A stretch of DNA of 64,000 nucleotides from Adhaeribacter_A terreus (GCF_042657365.1 NZ_JBHSKT010000002.1:62001-126000); one strand, 5' to 3'. Positions 31,944 to 40,901 are shown, numbered from the stretch's first letter. Notes: generated by a model from the letters alone, not told the origin. Made by a program: numbers and translations.

Positions 31944-33236
31944 ATGAAAAAGATATACGAAACTCCTTTCCGGCATTATCCCCTCGAAGATGCGCAAAGC
32001 CTGGACCCGTTAATGGCGGCCATTGGCGATGCCCGGTTTGTACTTTTAGGCGAAGCTTCGCATGGAACATCTGATTATTATACTTGGCGCACGGCTATAT
32101 CCAAACGCCTGATCCAGGAAAAAGGCTTCAATTTTATTGCTGTAGAAGGCGACTGGCCCGATTCGTACCTCGTAAACCGCTACATAAAAGGCTACCCCGA
32201 TGGCAGTAATTCGGTGCAGAAACTTTTACAGCATTTCAACCGCTGGCCAACCTGGATGTGGGGAAACTGGGAAGTGGCTGCTTTGGTAGAATGGCTGAAA
32301 GAATACAACGAAATTCAGCCGGTGCAGAAGAAGGCCGGTTTTTATGGCCTCGATGTGTATAGCTTATGGGAAAGCCTGGACGAAATTCTGAATTACCTCG
32401 AAAAACGCGACCCTGACCTTACCGAAGCGGCCCGCAAAGCCTTTAAATGTTTCGAACCTTTTAATAACGATCCGGAAGAATACGCCCGTTCGGTAGCATT
32501 TGTGCCTGAAGATTGCGAACACGAAGTGCTGGAAATGCTGAACCGCATCCGCGCCAAAGCCAATGCATTTGAACAGGACGCCGAAGCTCATTTCAATACC
32601 GAACAGAACGCCTTGGTAACCGTAAACGCCGAAAAATATTACCGGGCCATGGTACGCGGCGGCTCAAGTTCCTGGAACGTGCGCGATGAGCACATGATGG
32701 AAACCCTGAACCGCCTGATGGATTTTCACGGGCCCGAAAGTAAAGCCATAATCTGGGAACATAATACCCACATTGGCGATGCGCGCTACACCGATATGGC
32801 TCGCAGCCGCATGATAAATGTAGGCCAATTGGTACGTGAGCAGCACGGCCGCGAAAATTGCTTTCTGGTAGGTTTCGGGTCGTATAAAGGCAGCGTAATT
32901 GCCGGTAAAAACTGGGGCGCGCCCATGCAGAAAATGGACGTTCCGGAGGCCGAGCCTGGTAGCTGGGAGCATTATTTACACCAGATAAGCGAAATGGATA
33001 AACTGATTCTTTCGGATGATATCCGGAATATCAGCGAGCTCCGCGACGTGATTGGCCACCGGGCTATTGGCGTGGTTTATAACCCAAAAACCGAACGTTT
33101 CGGAAACTATGTGCCATCGGTAATTCCGGAACGCTACGATGCCTTCATGTTCATAGACGAAACCGAAGCCGTACACCCAATCCTGACCCAGGTTGCCGGC
33201 AATATGCCACCAGATATGTATCCGTGGACTTTTTAG
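31944..33236 (+). CDS. Erythromycin esterase family protein
   Basis: The 430-residue product has the Ere-fold hallmarks: LLGEASHGTSDYYTWRT near residue 35 (Glu-x-x-His), FIAVEGDWPDSYLVNRY near 67, RWPTWMWGNWEV, the block IIWEHNTHIGDARYTDM near 270, and GFGSYKGSVIAGKNWG near 310. In EreA/EreB the Glu and His residues in these places hydrolyse macrolide lactones, but most chromosomal homologues (including succinoglycan-related ones) have no shown resistance role. Cytoplasmic; no signal peptide. It stands alone between repeats and a convergent pncB. Confidence 0.85.
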   Translation: MKKIYETPFRHYPLEDAQSLDPLMAAIGDARFVLLGEASHGTSDYYTWRTAISKRLIQEKGFNFIAVEGDWPDSYLVNRYIKGYPDGSNSVQKLLQHFNRWPTWMWGNWEVAALVEWLKEYNEIQPVQKKAGFYGLDVYSLWESLDEILNYLEKRDPDLTEAARKAFKCFEPFNNDPEEYARSVAFVPEDCEHEVLEMLNRIRAKANAFEQDAEAHFNTEQNALVTVNAEKYYRAMVRGGSSSWNVRDEHMMETLNRLMDFHGPESKAIIWEHNTHIGDARYTDMARSRMINVGQLVREQHGRENCFLVGFGSYKGSVIAGKNWGAPMQKMDVPEAEPGSWEHYLHQISEMDKLILSDDIRNISELRDVIGHRAIGVVYNPKTERFGNYVPSVIPERYDAFMFIDETEAVHPILTQVAGNMPPDMYPWTF

Positions 33237-33293
33237 TGAATTATTGATTTGTTGAATGAGCGAATGATTGAATAACGTTACTACTTCACTCAT

Positions 33294-34766
33294 TTATTTT
33301 AGATTTCTGAATTTCAGGATCAGATCGGTTTTGAGTTGGTGTAAGTTTGCTTCGAGACCAACGGGATAGGGGTGCGGATTCAAGAACCGGCGGATGCTGG
33401 GGTCTAAAGATTGCAGTTGCGATTGCGTACGCTGTTGAATTTCCGGGAGAGTAGGTAAGCGGTAAACGAGTTCCCCATTTTTGAAAACCGGCTGAAGCAG
33501 GTCTTCGAAGGGCGTTTCGGGGGCAATCGGTTTTTGTTTGGTAATGTCAAGCGGGTGCACAATTTTCATGTTTTCCGGCAGGTTTTCAGCTTCGTTATAG
33601 ATCATATCAGCCACAAATTTTCCGTTCCCATCCAGAAATCTTCTAACCTGTTGCACACCGGGCGTAGAGGTTTTAATTAGCTGTTCTGAAAGTTTTAATT
33701 TGTATTGCCAGTTGCCTTTTTCGTCTTTTAAAGCTCCAAGTTTATACACACCTCCCAAAGCCGGCTGGTCGTAAGCGGTTACGAGCTGGGTGCCGATTCC
33801 CCAGGTATTTATTTTAGCGCCCTGCTGTTTTAAACTGGCGATCAGATTTTCGTCGAGGTCGTTGCTGGCTACAATATTTACTGCCGGAAAACCGGCTTCG
33901 TCGAGCAATTTCCGGGCTTCAATGCTTAAGTAAGCCAGATCGCCGGAATCGAGGCGGATGGCGGACAATTCTGAACCGTTTTCGCGCATTTTCCGGGCAA
34001 CTTTTATCGCGTTTCGCACACCTTCCAGCGTATCGAAAGTATCTACCAGGAAAACAGAATCGTGCGGGAAGGCTTCGGCATATTTTTCAAACGATTCCTC
34101 CTCGCTGGCAAAGGTCATTACCCAGCTGTGCGCGTGCGTGCCTTTTACCGGAATGCCAAAAAGTTCGCCGGCCATTACGTTACTGGTTGCTTGTACACCG
34201 CCAATAAACGCCGCACGGGTAGCACTTAAAGAACCATCTACACCCTGCGCCCGCCGCATACCGAATTCCATTACCAGGTCGCCTTGCGCGGCTTCGGTAA
34301 TGCGGGCAGCTTTAGTGGCAATTAAGGTCTGGAAGTTTACGAGGTTCAGTAAAGGTGTTTCTACCAGCTGCGCCTGCAATAGTGGTCCCGAAACCCGGAT
34401 CAAAGGTTCATTCGGGAAAACTACCGTGCCTTCCGGAATGGCTTCTACGTGGCAGGTGAAATGTAAATTCCGGAGATATTCTATAAAATCGAGGTCGAAT
34501 AATTCGTCGCCTTTGGCATTGCGCAAGCTGGTTAAATATTCGATGTCGTTATCCGAAAATTTCAGGTTCTGCAGAAAATGGACCGCGTATTCCAGACCGG
34601 CACAAACTGCATAACCGCCTTCAAACGGGTTTTTCCGGAAGTATAAATGAAAGACAGCTTGTTGTTCGGCACGGCCGGTTTTCCAGTAGCCATAGGCCAT
34701 GGTAAGCTGATAAAGATCGGTGAGTAAACTAAGCGAAGTACCGTAAAGGTTGCGGGTAAAATCCAT
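33294..34766 (-). CDS. pncB: Nicotinate phosphoribosyltransferase
   Basis: The enzyme makes nicotinate mononucleotide from nicotinate and PRPP, driven by ATP, in NAD salvage. The 490-residue cytoplasmic protein shows LLTDLYQLTMAYGYWKTGRA at the N-terminus, MEFGMRRAQGVDGSLSATRA (about 165-184) with the phosphate-binding region, KGTHAHSWVMTF, AIRLDSGDLAYLSIEAR (about 268-284) and GIGTQLVTAYDQPALGGVYK (about 325). It is the long (about 490) class. It converges with the esterase gene with a 57-nt gap that holds a GAATGAGCGAATGATTGAAT microsatellite-like run. Confidence 0.95.
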   Translation of the reverse strand: MDFTRNLYGTSLSLLTDLYQLTMAYGYWKTGRAEQQAVFHLYFRKNPFEGGYAVCAGLEYAVHFLQNLKFSDNDIEYLTSLRNAKGDELFDLDFIEYLRNLHFTCHVEAIPEGTVVFPNEPLIRVSGPLLQAQLVETPLLNLVNFQTLIATKAARITEAAQGDLVMEFGMRRAQGVDGSLSATRAAFIGGVQATSNVMAGELFGIPVKGTHAHSWVMTFASEEESFEKYAEAFPHDSVFLVDTFDTLEGVRNAIKVARKMRENGSELSAIRLDSGDLAYLSIEARKLLDEAGFPAVNIVASNDLDENLIASLKQQGAKINTWGIGTQLVTAYDQPALGGVYKLGALKDEKGNWQYKLKLSEQLIKTSTPGVQQVRRFLDGNGKFVADMIYNEAENLPENMKIVHPLDITKQKPIAPETPFEDLLQPVFKNGELVYRLPTLPEIQQRTQSQLQSLDPSIRRFLNPHPYPVGLEANLHQLKTDLILKFRNLK

Positions 34767-34833
34767 GCGGAAAGGGTTGCTGCTGCTGCTTTAACGGCAA
34801 AGAAATCGGTAACGTTTTACGTTGTTCTTTGAT

Positions 34834-34866
34834 GACTTTTTCGGGTGGAAACCCTACCGTTTTTTA
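34834..34866 (-). repeat. S1 element
   Basis: GACTTTTTCGGGTGG is followed by AAACCCTACCGTTTTTT, near the end of the gene stopping at 34888. Confidence 0.7.
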
Positions 34867-34887
34867 GGTATCTGTTTGCTTAATCGG

Positions 34888-35757
34888 TTATTTCCGGGGG
34901 TAAAAATACAGGTTCACCGGTGCATTGATAAAACCTTTTTCGCTTAAAGTAAAGAAACCGGAATTGTTGCCGGCAAACGTAACGGCTTCGCCCTGGGGCT
35001 CCACTTTATACGGAATGTCTACGGGCTGCTGCTGCAGAAAACTTTCGAGCGGTTCGCCGGCTTGTTGTTTGTAGTAATTTAACCCGGAATAAGTTTTCAG
35101 AATGGCTTCAGTACCGTCTGGCGAAAGGGCGGCGCTTACCACTCCTGTAAAGGTAATTTGCCCAACGAGCTGCGCAGTATCGATGGTAGTATATTTAAAT
35201 GGAGCCGAAATTTTATAAATACGCGAAGGATCGTCTTGTTTGGTAATAATCAGGATGTCGTTAGTTTTAGGATCTACGAGCAGCGCTTCGGCATCGTGCG
35301 AACCATCCGGGTACCGGAAACGGATCTGCTGGATCGTATGCACGGTATCGGTTGTCGGAGATGGCTCGGTGAACTGGTAAATGGTGTAGGAAGTTTGCTT
35401 TTTGTTGTTGTCGCCTGTGTCGGCTATATAAAGCTGGTTGCCGGAAAGCGCCATGTCTTCCCAATCGCGGTTCTTAATGCCTTTCAGATATACTTTTTTC
35501 GAAAGATTTCCGTCGTGCCCGATCAGATGCAATTGTGTAGGGTTACCGCTGTCTTCATGCGCCCATAAAAATCCCGGATTAGATTTGCTATCAGCAATGC
35601 CGGAAATCTCTTCAACTCTGGGGTTTAGCGTTCTGCTCTGCGGATCGGTGCTGAAAGGCTGACCGTTTACAGATGGCGCTGCATCGTCGTTTTTGTTACA
35701 GGCGGCAAATAAAAGCAGGAACAGTAAATAAAACGGAATTCGGAAGAGTCGTTTCAT
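34888..35757 (-). CDS. Lipoprotein, beta-propeller-like, unknown function
   Basis: A lipoprotein signal (MKRLFRIPFYLLFLLLFAAC; Cys20 in the lipobox) precedes a mature part of about 270 residues with propeller-like repeats: EEISGIADSKSNPGFLWAHE, NRDWEDMALSGNQLYIADTG, HDAEALLVDPKTNDILIITK, and SAALSPDGTEAILKTY. The HDAEAL and DWEDM patterns are seen in the phytase-like or SdiA-regulated-type propellers of Bacteroidota, but I cannot assign a substrate. It is monocistronic with an S1 copy at its 3' side. Confidence 0.68.
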   Translation of the reverse strand: MKRLFRIPFYLLFLLLFAACNKNDDAAPSVNGQPFSTDPQSRTLNPRVEEISGIADSKSNPGFLWAHEDSGNPTQLHLIGHDGNLSKKVYLKGIKNRDWEDMALSGNQLYIADTGDNNKKQTSYTIYQFTEPSPTTDTVHTIQQIRFRYPDGSHDAEALLVDPKTNDILIITKQDDPSRIYKISAPFKYTTIDTAQLVGQITFTGVVSAALSPDGTEAILKTYSGLNYYKQQAGEPLESFLQQQPVDIPYKVEPQGEAVTFAGNNSGFFTLSEKGFINAPVNLYFYPRK

Positions 35758-35878
35758 TGGGCTGGCATGGTTTAGAGCGCGTAGAAAAGTTTAAAAAACT
35801 CTTACGGGTTTCAGGTCATGCTGTTTAAGAATGAAAGCTTTTATAGGTAAACTACCGTATCTGAAAAGCCGAAGGAAG

Positions 35879-35906
35879 TTTTTTAGGTGGAAAGGATAGC
35901 GTTTTT
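35879..35906 (-). repeat. S1 element
   Basis: TTTTTTAGGTGGAAAGGATA followed by GCGTTTTTT, about 60 nt 3' of the gene ending at 35968. Confidence 0.7.
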
Positions 35907-35967
35907 TCTAAAATAAGAATTAATGCTAGGGCGAGCTTCGATGCTAATAAATTGATTTTTTGCAGGG

Positions 35968-36438
35968 CTAAATGAAATGATTCTTAACCTTTTCTTGCTT
36001 CAGATACCTAATTAGCAGAATAATTGGTACAGACCAAATCAAAGCGCCGATTATATGATCTATTCCTAGTTTCCCATTATCGAAAAAATTATGAGGTGCA
36101 ATAAATATTGACTGACACCACACAGAAACAAGGTATAGAGTGGCAACTACCTGAAGCAATACTCTGGCCCAATTTCTATAACGAATTAAGAAAACCCCAA
36201 TTACTAAAAATGACAAAGCAAAACCTATTGAAATTATTGCAATAGGTTTTACAAATTCAACCGTTTGGTCATAGAAATGACTCTTTTCTATATTGTATTC
36301 CACTTCAATTAAGTAGTCAAACATGAATAGGCCACTTATGGTACTTAGTATTTCTAAAGTCGAAATTATAATAAGTACAATTCCGATGATTTTTATTGTT
36401 TTAGCTTTGCTTTCCACCATATTTTTTGTCCTTCCCAT
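35968..36438 (-). CDS. Small four-helix membrane protein, unknown function
   Basis: The 156-residue protein has four hydrophobic stretches: KIIGIVLIIISTLEILSTIS (about 15-34), VKPIAIISIGFALSFLVIGV (about 68-87), VLLQVVATLYLVSVWCQSIF (about 97-116) and HIIGALIWSVPIILLIRYL (about 130-148). I do not recognise it. It is AT-rich and lies alone between lipoprotein and ABC ATPase genes. A shorter start at Met6 (nt 36423) is equally possible. Confidence 0.55.
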   Translation of the reverse strand: MGRTKNMVESKAKTIKIIGIVLIIISTLEILSTISGLFMFDYLIEVEYNIEKSHFYDQTVEFVKPIAIISIGFALSFLVIGVFLIRYRNWARVLLQVVATLYLVSVWCQSIFIAPHNFFDNGKLGIDHIIGALIWSVPIILLIRYLKQEKVKNHFI

Positions 36439-36509
36439 TTGTTAATTTACTAATGACGTAACTAATCTATTGATATAGAAGAACAAATCTAGTTTCCAAA
36501 AAAGAACCA

Positions 36510-36539
36510 AAAACGCTATCCTTTCCGCCCCAAAAACTA
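36510..36539 (+). repeat. S1 element containing the stop codon of the ABC ATPase
   Basis: AAAACGCTATCCTTTC then CGCCCCAAAAACTA; CTA at 36537-36539 is the minus-strand TAG stop. The arrangement matches 10352 and 24257. Confidence 0.75.
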
Positions 36540-37166
36540 TTTTTTCGGAGCCGGATGGTAATCGGTAATATGCAAACGTTCGTCGGCGAAGCTGTATTCG
36601 TGAGAAATGTTGGAACCGATGATGACGATGCGGTCTTTTTTGTTCAGGCTGAGATGTTCGAGGTACCAGTCAATGCCTTCCTGATCGAGGTTGGTGGTGG
36701 GTTCGTCTAAAAGCAGGAGGGGAGCCTGGGTGTAAAGGGCCATGCCAAGCTTTAAACGCTGTTTCATGCCGCTGGAAAAATCCTTTACAAACTTGTTGCG
36801 GGCTTTTTGCAGGCGCATACGGTCAATTAATTCCGGCACGGTTACGCCATTCAGCTGCTTGAACTTCATGTGAAATTCCAGCACTTCAGTGAGCGTAAAT
36901 TCTTCTACGGTTTCTAAATAAGGCGCGGCGTAGGAGAGGTAGCGGTAAATTTCTTCTACCGGAACGATATGGTTTTGAAGGGAAAAAGTCAGTTGGCCTT
37001 CGCTGGGCAGCAGAAAGCCGGAAATAGTATTCAGCAACGTAGATTTTCCGGAACCGTTATGACCAAGAATGGCGTACGTATTGCCCGCCGTAAATTCGTA
37101 AGTCAGGTTCCGGAAGATCCACTCAAAATTGTAGCGTTTTCCGAGGCCGGAAAGCTTAACCTGCAT
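36537..37166 (-). CDS. ABC transporter ATP-binding protein
   Basis: This 209-residue ATPase has Walker A GHNGSGKSTLLNTI (about residues 36-49), a short Q-loop region, the signature DFSSGMKQRLKLGMAL (about 128-143) and Walker B LLLLDEPTTNLDQEG (about 150-164). The product is of the short CcmA-like or gliding/ABC-2 exporter type. Its start overlaps the last bases of lpxA by 11 nt, so it is translated from the lpx operon mRNA; no permease is adjacent in the window, so the cargo is unknown. A link to lipid or O-antigen export is only a guess from context. Confidence 0.85.
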   Translation of the reverse strand: MQVKLSGLGKRYNFEWIFRNLTYEFTAGNTYAILGHNGSGKSTLLNTISGFLLPSEGQLTFSLQNHIVPVEEIYRYLSYAAPYLETVEEFTLTEVLEFHMKFKQLNGVTVPELIDRMRLQKARNKFVKDFSSGMKQRLKLGMALYTQAPLLLLDEPTTNLDQEGIDWYLEHLSLNKKDRIVIIGSNISHEYSFADERLHITDYHPAPKK

Positions 37167-37947
37167 CGCGGCCTTGTCCTTTTATTACGCCTCTTTCTGA
37201 ACTGCGGAAGAAATTCAGGATCTCGTCGCGCTCCATGCTCGAAGGCATTTCCATTTCGATTTTCTCTAAAGCCGCAGTATAGTTCAACCCGCTTAAGAAA
37301 AGAATGCGGTAAACCTGCTGAATTTCGTTGATCTGCTCGTTTGTATAACCGCGGCGGCGCAAACCAATAGAGTTGATACCGGCGTAAGAAAGTGGTTCAC
37401 GCGCAGCTTTAATGAATGGCGGCACATCTTTCCGCACCAGACTTCCGCCCGAGATCATGGAATGCGCGCCAATTTTTACGAATTGGTGCACTGCCGTAGT
37501 ACCGCCAATAAATACATGGTCCTGAATTTCGATATGGCCGGCCAGCTGCACGGAATTGGCAATAATTACGTTATCGCCGATAATGCAGTCGTGAGCAATG
37601 TGCACGTAAGCCATAACCAGGCAGTTTTTGCCTACGGAAGTCGTGTTTTTATCTAAAGCCGTGCCCCGGTTCATGGTTACGCACTCCCGGATAATAGAAT
37701 TATCGCCGATCACGGCCGTGGAAGCTTCGCCCTGGTATTTCAGATCTTGCGGCGGCGCCGAAATTACCGCCCCCGGAAAAATTTTGCAATTCTTGCCAAT
37801 GCGCGCGCCTTCCATAATGGTTACGTTCGGACCGATCCAGGTGCCTTCGCCAATTTCCACGTCTTTATAAATGGTGGTAAAAGGCTCTACTACCACATTC
37901 TGGGCAATTTTAGCTTCCGGATGAATATATGCTAACGGTTGAGTCAT
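37156..37947 (-). CDS. lpxA: UDP-N-acetylglucosamine O-acyltransferase
   Basis: LpxA adds the first 3-hydroxyacyl chain to UDP-GlcNAc in lipid A synthesis. The 263-residue cytoplasmic protein has a left-handed beta-helix of hexapeptide repeats (about residues 1-190; for example GEGTWIGPNVTIMEGARIGKNC with the typical I/V-G-x-x pattern) and the catalytic His region YVHIAHDCIIGDNVIIAN (His near 119-124), followed by a helical C-terminus. It follows lpxC/fabZ on the same strand. The gap of 175 nt contains an AT-rich inverted repeat. Confidence 0.95.
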   Translation of the reverse strand: MTQPLAYIHPEAKIAQNVVVEPFTTIYKDVEIGEGTWIGPNVTIMEGARIGKNCKIFPGAVISAPPQDLKYQGEASTAVIGDNSIIRECVTMNRGTALDKNTTSVGKNCLVMAYVHIAHDCIIGDNVIIANSVQLAGHIEIQDHVFIGGTTAVHQFVKIGAHSMISGGSLVRKDVPPFIKAAREPLSYAGINSIGLRRRGYTNEQINEIQQVYRILFLSGLNYTAALEKIEMEMPSSMERDEILNFFRSSERGVIKGQGRDAG

Positions 37948-37960
37948 TAGACTTTGGGTT

Positions 37961-38117
37961 AATTAGAAATTAGGAATTAGAAATTAGAAATGGGTTTTTA
38001 TGCTTAGAAGACTTTATAAAAACCAACTCCGTTGCTGGTAGATAAAATAAACTTTGAAACTGAATCTGATTTAAGTCGCCAGGTCAATTTCTAATTCATA
38101 ATTTCTAATTTCTAATT
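37961..38117. repeat. AT-rich inverted repeat of ATTAGAAATT units between lpxC/fabZ and lpxA
   Basis: The left arm (37961-37990) has AATTAGAAATTAGGAATTAG-like units. The right arm (38087-38117) is its near-complement, ATTTCTAATTCATAATTTCT followed by AATTTCTAATT. The loop is about 95 nt. Confidence 0.8.
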
Positions 38118-38122
38118 AAAAT

Positions 38123-39520
38123 TTAAACGTTCTCTTTTCTTACAATACTGGCGCTCATTTCAGCCTCCATTACCACTTTGCCGCCTACAAAAGCCTGGCC
38201 TACCATTTTGGCAATACCGCGTTTTACCGGGGCTAACAGCTCGCATTTAAAAATAATGGTATCGCCGGGAAGTACTTTTTTGCGGAAACGGCATTTTTCA
38301 ATTCCCAGGAAGTAAGTCCAGTAGTTTTCCGGATCCGGAACGGTATTTAAAACCAGGATTCCACCGGTTTGCGCCATAGCCTCGATCTGCAAGACGCCTG
38401 GCATAACCGGGTTACCCGGGAAATGACCCTGGAAGAAGGGCTCGTTCATGGTTACATTTTTTATACCCGTAACCGTATTTTCGTCCAGATGAATGATCTT
38501 GTCAATAAGCAGAAAAGGGTAACGGTGCGGAAGGGTAGCGGCAATTTTGTTGATGTCCATTACCGGCTCGCGCTTCGGGTCGTAAACCGGCACGTTCTTG
38601 ATGGCGGCTTCGTTCATCGCTTTCTTGATCTTCTTCGCGAAAGCAACGTTGGCCGCGTGGCCCGGGCGAGCTGCCAGGATCTGACCTTTCAACGGACGGC
38701 CAACCAAGGCAAGGTCACCTATTAAATCTAGAAGTTTGTGGCGGGCCGGTTCGTTTTTGAAGCGCAGTTCGGTGTTGTTCAGAATGCCTTCTTTCTTAAC
38801 TTCTACTTTCGGCTTGTTCAGTAGGGTAGCCAAATGGTTTAATTCATCGTCCTGCACTACGCGGTCTACCACCACAATGGCATTGTCCAGGTCGCCGCCT
38901 TTTATCAGGTTTTGCTTGAAAAGCATTTCCAGTTCGTGTAAAAAGCAGAAGGTGCGACAAGGTGCGATCTGCTCTTCAAACTGGCTTATATCGGTAATAG
39001 AAGCGTGCTGCGAACCCAGCACCGGCGAATTGTAATCTACCATTACGGTTACGCGGTAATCGTCTAAAGGCAAAGCAGCTAATTCTACTTCGCGGCCGGC
39101 ATCTTTAAAACTGATACCCTGAGGAATTTCGAAAAAGTTGCGGAGTGCGTTTTGTTCTTCAAAACCAGCTTCGCTCAGTGCTTTCACAAAATCTATCGAG
39201 CTGCCATCCATGATCGGCGGTTCCGGACCATCGAGCTGAATAAGTACGTTATCGATCTGCAAACCAACCAAAGCGGCTAAAGTATGTTCCACGGTATTTA
39301 CGCGGGCGCCGTTTTGCTCAATGGTAGTTCCTCTGGAAAGGTCTACTACGTTATCTACGTCGGCATCTATAATGGGCTGGCCTTCCAGGTCTATGCGCTG
39401 AAATTTATAACCGTGGTTTATCGGTGCCGGCACAAACGTCATATTGGCTACAACGCCGGTGTGCAGGCCAATGCCCGAAACCGTTACCGGCGCTTTGATG
39501 GTGTGCTGTTTTTCGTTCAT
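38123..39520 (-). CDS. lpxC/fabZ: Fused LpxC deacetylase and FabZ-type 3-hydroxyacyl-ACP dehydratase
   Basis: The 465-residue protein is bifunctional. Residues about 1-300 are LpxC (zinc-dependent UDP-3-O-acyl-GlcNAc deacetylase, committed step of lipid A): GIGLHTG, VEHTLAALVGLQIDNVLIQL with the first zinc His, and EPARHKLLDLIGDLALVGRP with the second His and the Asp. Residues about 315-465 are FabZ: LPHRYPFLLIDKI and HFPGNPVMPGVLQIEAMAQT, with the His/Glu dehydratase pair. This fusion is a known Bacteroidota feature. It lies between lpxD (upstream) and lpxA. Confidence 0.96.
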   Translation of the reverse strand: MNEKQHTIKAPVTVSGIGLHTGVVANMTFVPAPINHGYKFQRIDLEGQPIIDADVDNVVDLSRGTTIEQNGARVNTVEHTLAALVGLQIDNVLIQLDGPEPPIMDGSSIDFVKALSEAGFEEQNALRNFFEIPQGISFKDAGREVELAALPLDDYRVTVMVDYNSPVLGSQHASITDISQFEEQIAPCRTFCFLHELEMLFKQNLIKGGDLDNAIVVVDRVVQDDELNHLATLLNKPKVEVKKEGILNNTELRFKNEPARHKLLDLIGDLALVGRPLKGQILAARPGHAANVAFAKKIKKAMNEAAIKNVPVYDPKREPVMDINKIAATLPHRYPFLLIDKIIHLDENTVTGIKNVTMNEPFFQGHFPGNPVMPGVLQIEAMAQTGGILVLNTVPDPENYWTYFLGIEKCRFRKKVLPGDTIIFKCELLAPVKRGIAKMVGQAFVGGKVVMEAEMSASIVRKENV

Positions 39521-39552
39521 TAATAAGTTCTTAATAAAAAGAATGCGCGAAA

Positions 39553-40575
39553 TTAGCGCTTTTCTTTTAGTTCGTCTATTTCTTTTTGGAGTTCAGGCAG
39601 TTTCCGGAAAACGGTAAGCGCCCGCAGGTTTTGCTTGTAATCGAAGGCCGGGGAACCCTGAATAATAGTGCCTTCTTCTTTTATAGATTTGGAAACGCCG
39701 CTTTGCGCGCCAATAATGGTTTTATCGGCAATAGTAATGTGGCCTACAATACCCACCTGACCAGCCACGGTGCAGAAATTACCCACTTTAGAAGAGCCGG
39801 AAATACCGGTTTGCGCCGCAATTACGGTGTGCTTGCCAATTTCTACGTTGTGCGCAATTTGTACGAGGTTGTCTATTTTGGTGCCTTCGTGAATAATGGT
39901 TGAACCCATGGTGGCGCAATCGATGGTCGCGTTGGCGCCGATGCTCACGTTATCTTCCAGAATTACGTTACCTATTTGTGGAATTACTTTGTAGGTGCCG
40001 TCTTTCTGCGGGGCAAAACCAAAGCCATCGGAACCAATTACCGCGCCTGCGTGAATGGTGCAGTTGTTGCCAATTACGGTATCCGGGTAAATTTTAGCGC
40101 CGGCGTAAATAATTACGTTGTCGCCGATCTTAACATTATCGCCGATGTAAACATGCGGAAAAAGGCGGGCGTTAATACCTATTTTACAGTTCTTGCCGAT
40201 ATAAGAAAAAGCCGCGCGGTAGAAATTTTCGCCAATGGTTGAATTTTCGCCCATAAAAGCCGGTTCTTCCACGCCGGTCTTAAAAGCGATCAGCGCTTTC
40301 TGATATTCTTCGAGCAGTTTGGAAAAGCTGGTATAAGGATCGTCTACGCGGATAAGCGAGGCATCAGTGTGTTGCTTTAACTGCAGATTCTTGCCCACAA
40401 TTACAGCCGCCGCACTGGTAGTATATAAATAAGGTTCGTATTTCGGGTTCGATAGAAAGGCCAGGGTTTTTTCGCCGGCTTCTTCTATTTTGGCTAACGC
40501 GCTGATCTTCCGGTCGGGGTTGCCCTCCACGGTTCCGCCCAGCATGTCGGCTATCTGTTGAACAGTAAATTCCAT
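39553..40575 (-). CDS. lpxD: UDP-3-O-acylglucosamine N-acyltransferase
   Basis: LpxD adds the second acyl chain after LpxC. The 340-residue cytoplasmic protein has an N-terminal domain (about 1-105, FTVQQIADMLGGTVEGNPDR, then ALAKIEEAG) and a hexapeptide-repeat beta-helix (about 115-310) with GSDGFGFAP and LVQIAHNVEIGKHTVIAAQ, where the catalytic His lies (near residue 240). A helical C-terminus closes it. It is the first gene of the lpxD-lpxC/fabZ-lpxA-ABC operon, 32 nt before lpxC/fabZ. Confidence 0.95.
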   Translation of the reverse strand: MEFTVQQIADMLGGTVEGNPDRKISALAKIEEAGEKTLAFLSNPKYEPYLYTTSAAAVIVGKNLQLKQHTDASLIRVDDPYTSFSKLLEEYQKALIAFKTGVEEPAFMGENSTIGENFYRAAFSYIGKNCKIGINARLFPHVYIGDNVKIGDNVIIYAGAKIYPDTVIGNNCTIHAGAVIGSDGFGFAPQKDGTYKVIPQIGNVILEDNVSIGANATIDCATMGSTIIHEGTKIDNLVQIAHNVEIGKHTVIAAQTGISGSSKVGNFCTVAGQVGIVGHITIADKTIIGAQSGVSKSIKEEGTIIQGSPAFDYKQNLRALTVFRKLPELQKEIDELKEKR

Positions 40576-40682
40576 GATGCAAAAATAGGGAATAATTTAA
40601 ACCGTTATTTTTTTAAGCGCGCAAAGATGGAATAAATTTCCGGATGTTCTGAAAGGAGGGAAGATTATAAGATAGGTTTGCA

Positions 40683-40710
40683 GTTTTTGGAGTGAAAAGG
40701 ATAGCGTTTT
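40683..40710 (-). repeat. S1 element
   Basis: AGTTTTTGGAGTG precedes AAAAGGATAGCGTTTT (40695-40710). Confidence 0.75.
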
Positions 40711-40721
40711 GGTTAATTGTA

Positions 40722-40743
40722 GAGACGTAATATATTACGTCTC
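40722..40743. repeat. Palindrome GAGACGTAATATATTACGTC(TC)
   Basis: A perfect 22-bp palindrome, preceded by TTGTA. The same sequence occurs at 40872-40895; degenerate copies lie at 14122, 14281 and 51752. Confidence 0.9.
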
Positions 40744-40871
40744 CCTGGAAAGCACAGAAATGATCTGCAGTTAATGGTAACCGGAATGTAGCAATATCAG
40801 AAAAAAGAAAATCGTGAAATGTAAAAACGTACAATATGAAAATCGCGAACGTGAAAATCTTAATGCGTGAA

Positions 40872-40895
40872 AGAGACGTAATATATTACGTCTCT
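40872..40895. repeat. Palindrome AGAGACGTAATATATTACGT(CTCT), 3' of the HD gene
   Basis: A perfect 24-bp palindrome, 6 nt from the stop codon of the gene ending at 40902. It may act as a transcript-end hairpin. Confidence 0.9.
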
Positions 40896-40901
40896 ACAGT
40901 T

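Larger units (their letters stand above)
40576..40901. other. Intergenic region of 326 bp with S1 and two palindromes
   Basis: S1 at 40683-40710, palindromes at 40722-40743 and 40872-40895, and between them (40800-40870) an AT-rich run with repeated GTGAAAATC / CGTGAAA words. CATCTTTG on the minus strand (40621-40628) is a one-mismatch -7 box candidate for lpxD. No gene. Confidence 0.6.

Noticed and set aside
31944..33236. Acquired macrolide-resistance gene
   Set aside because: The family includes many chromosomal members without resistance function; composition resembles neighbours and no mobile gene is nearby.
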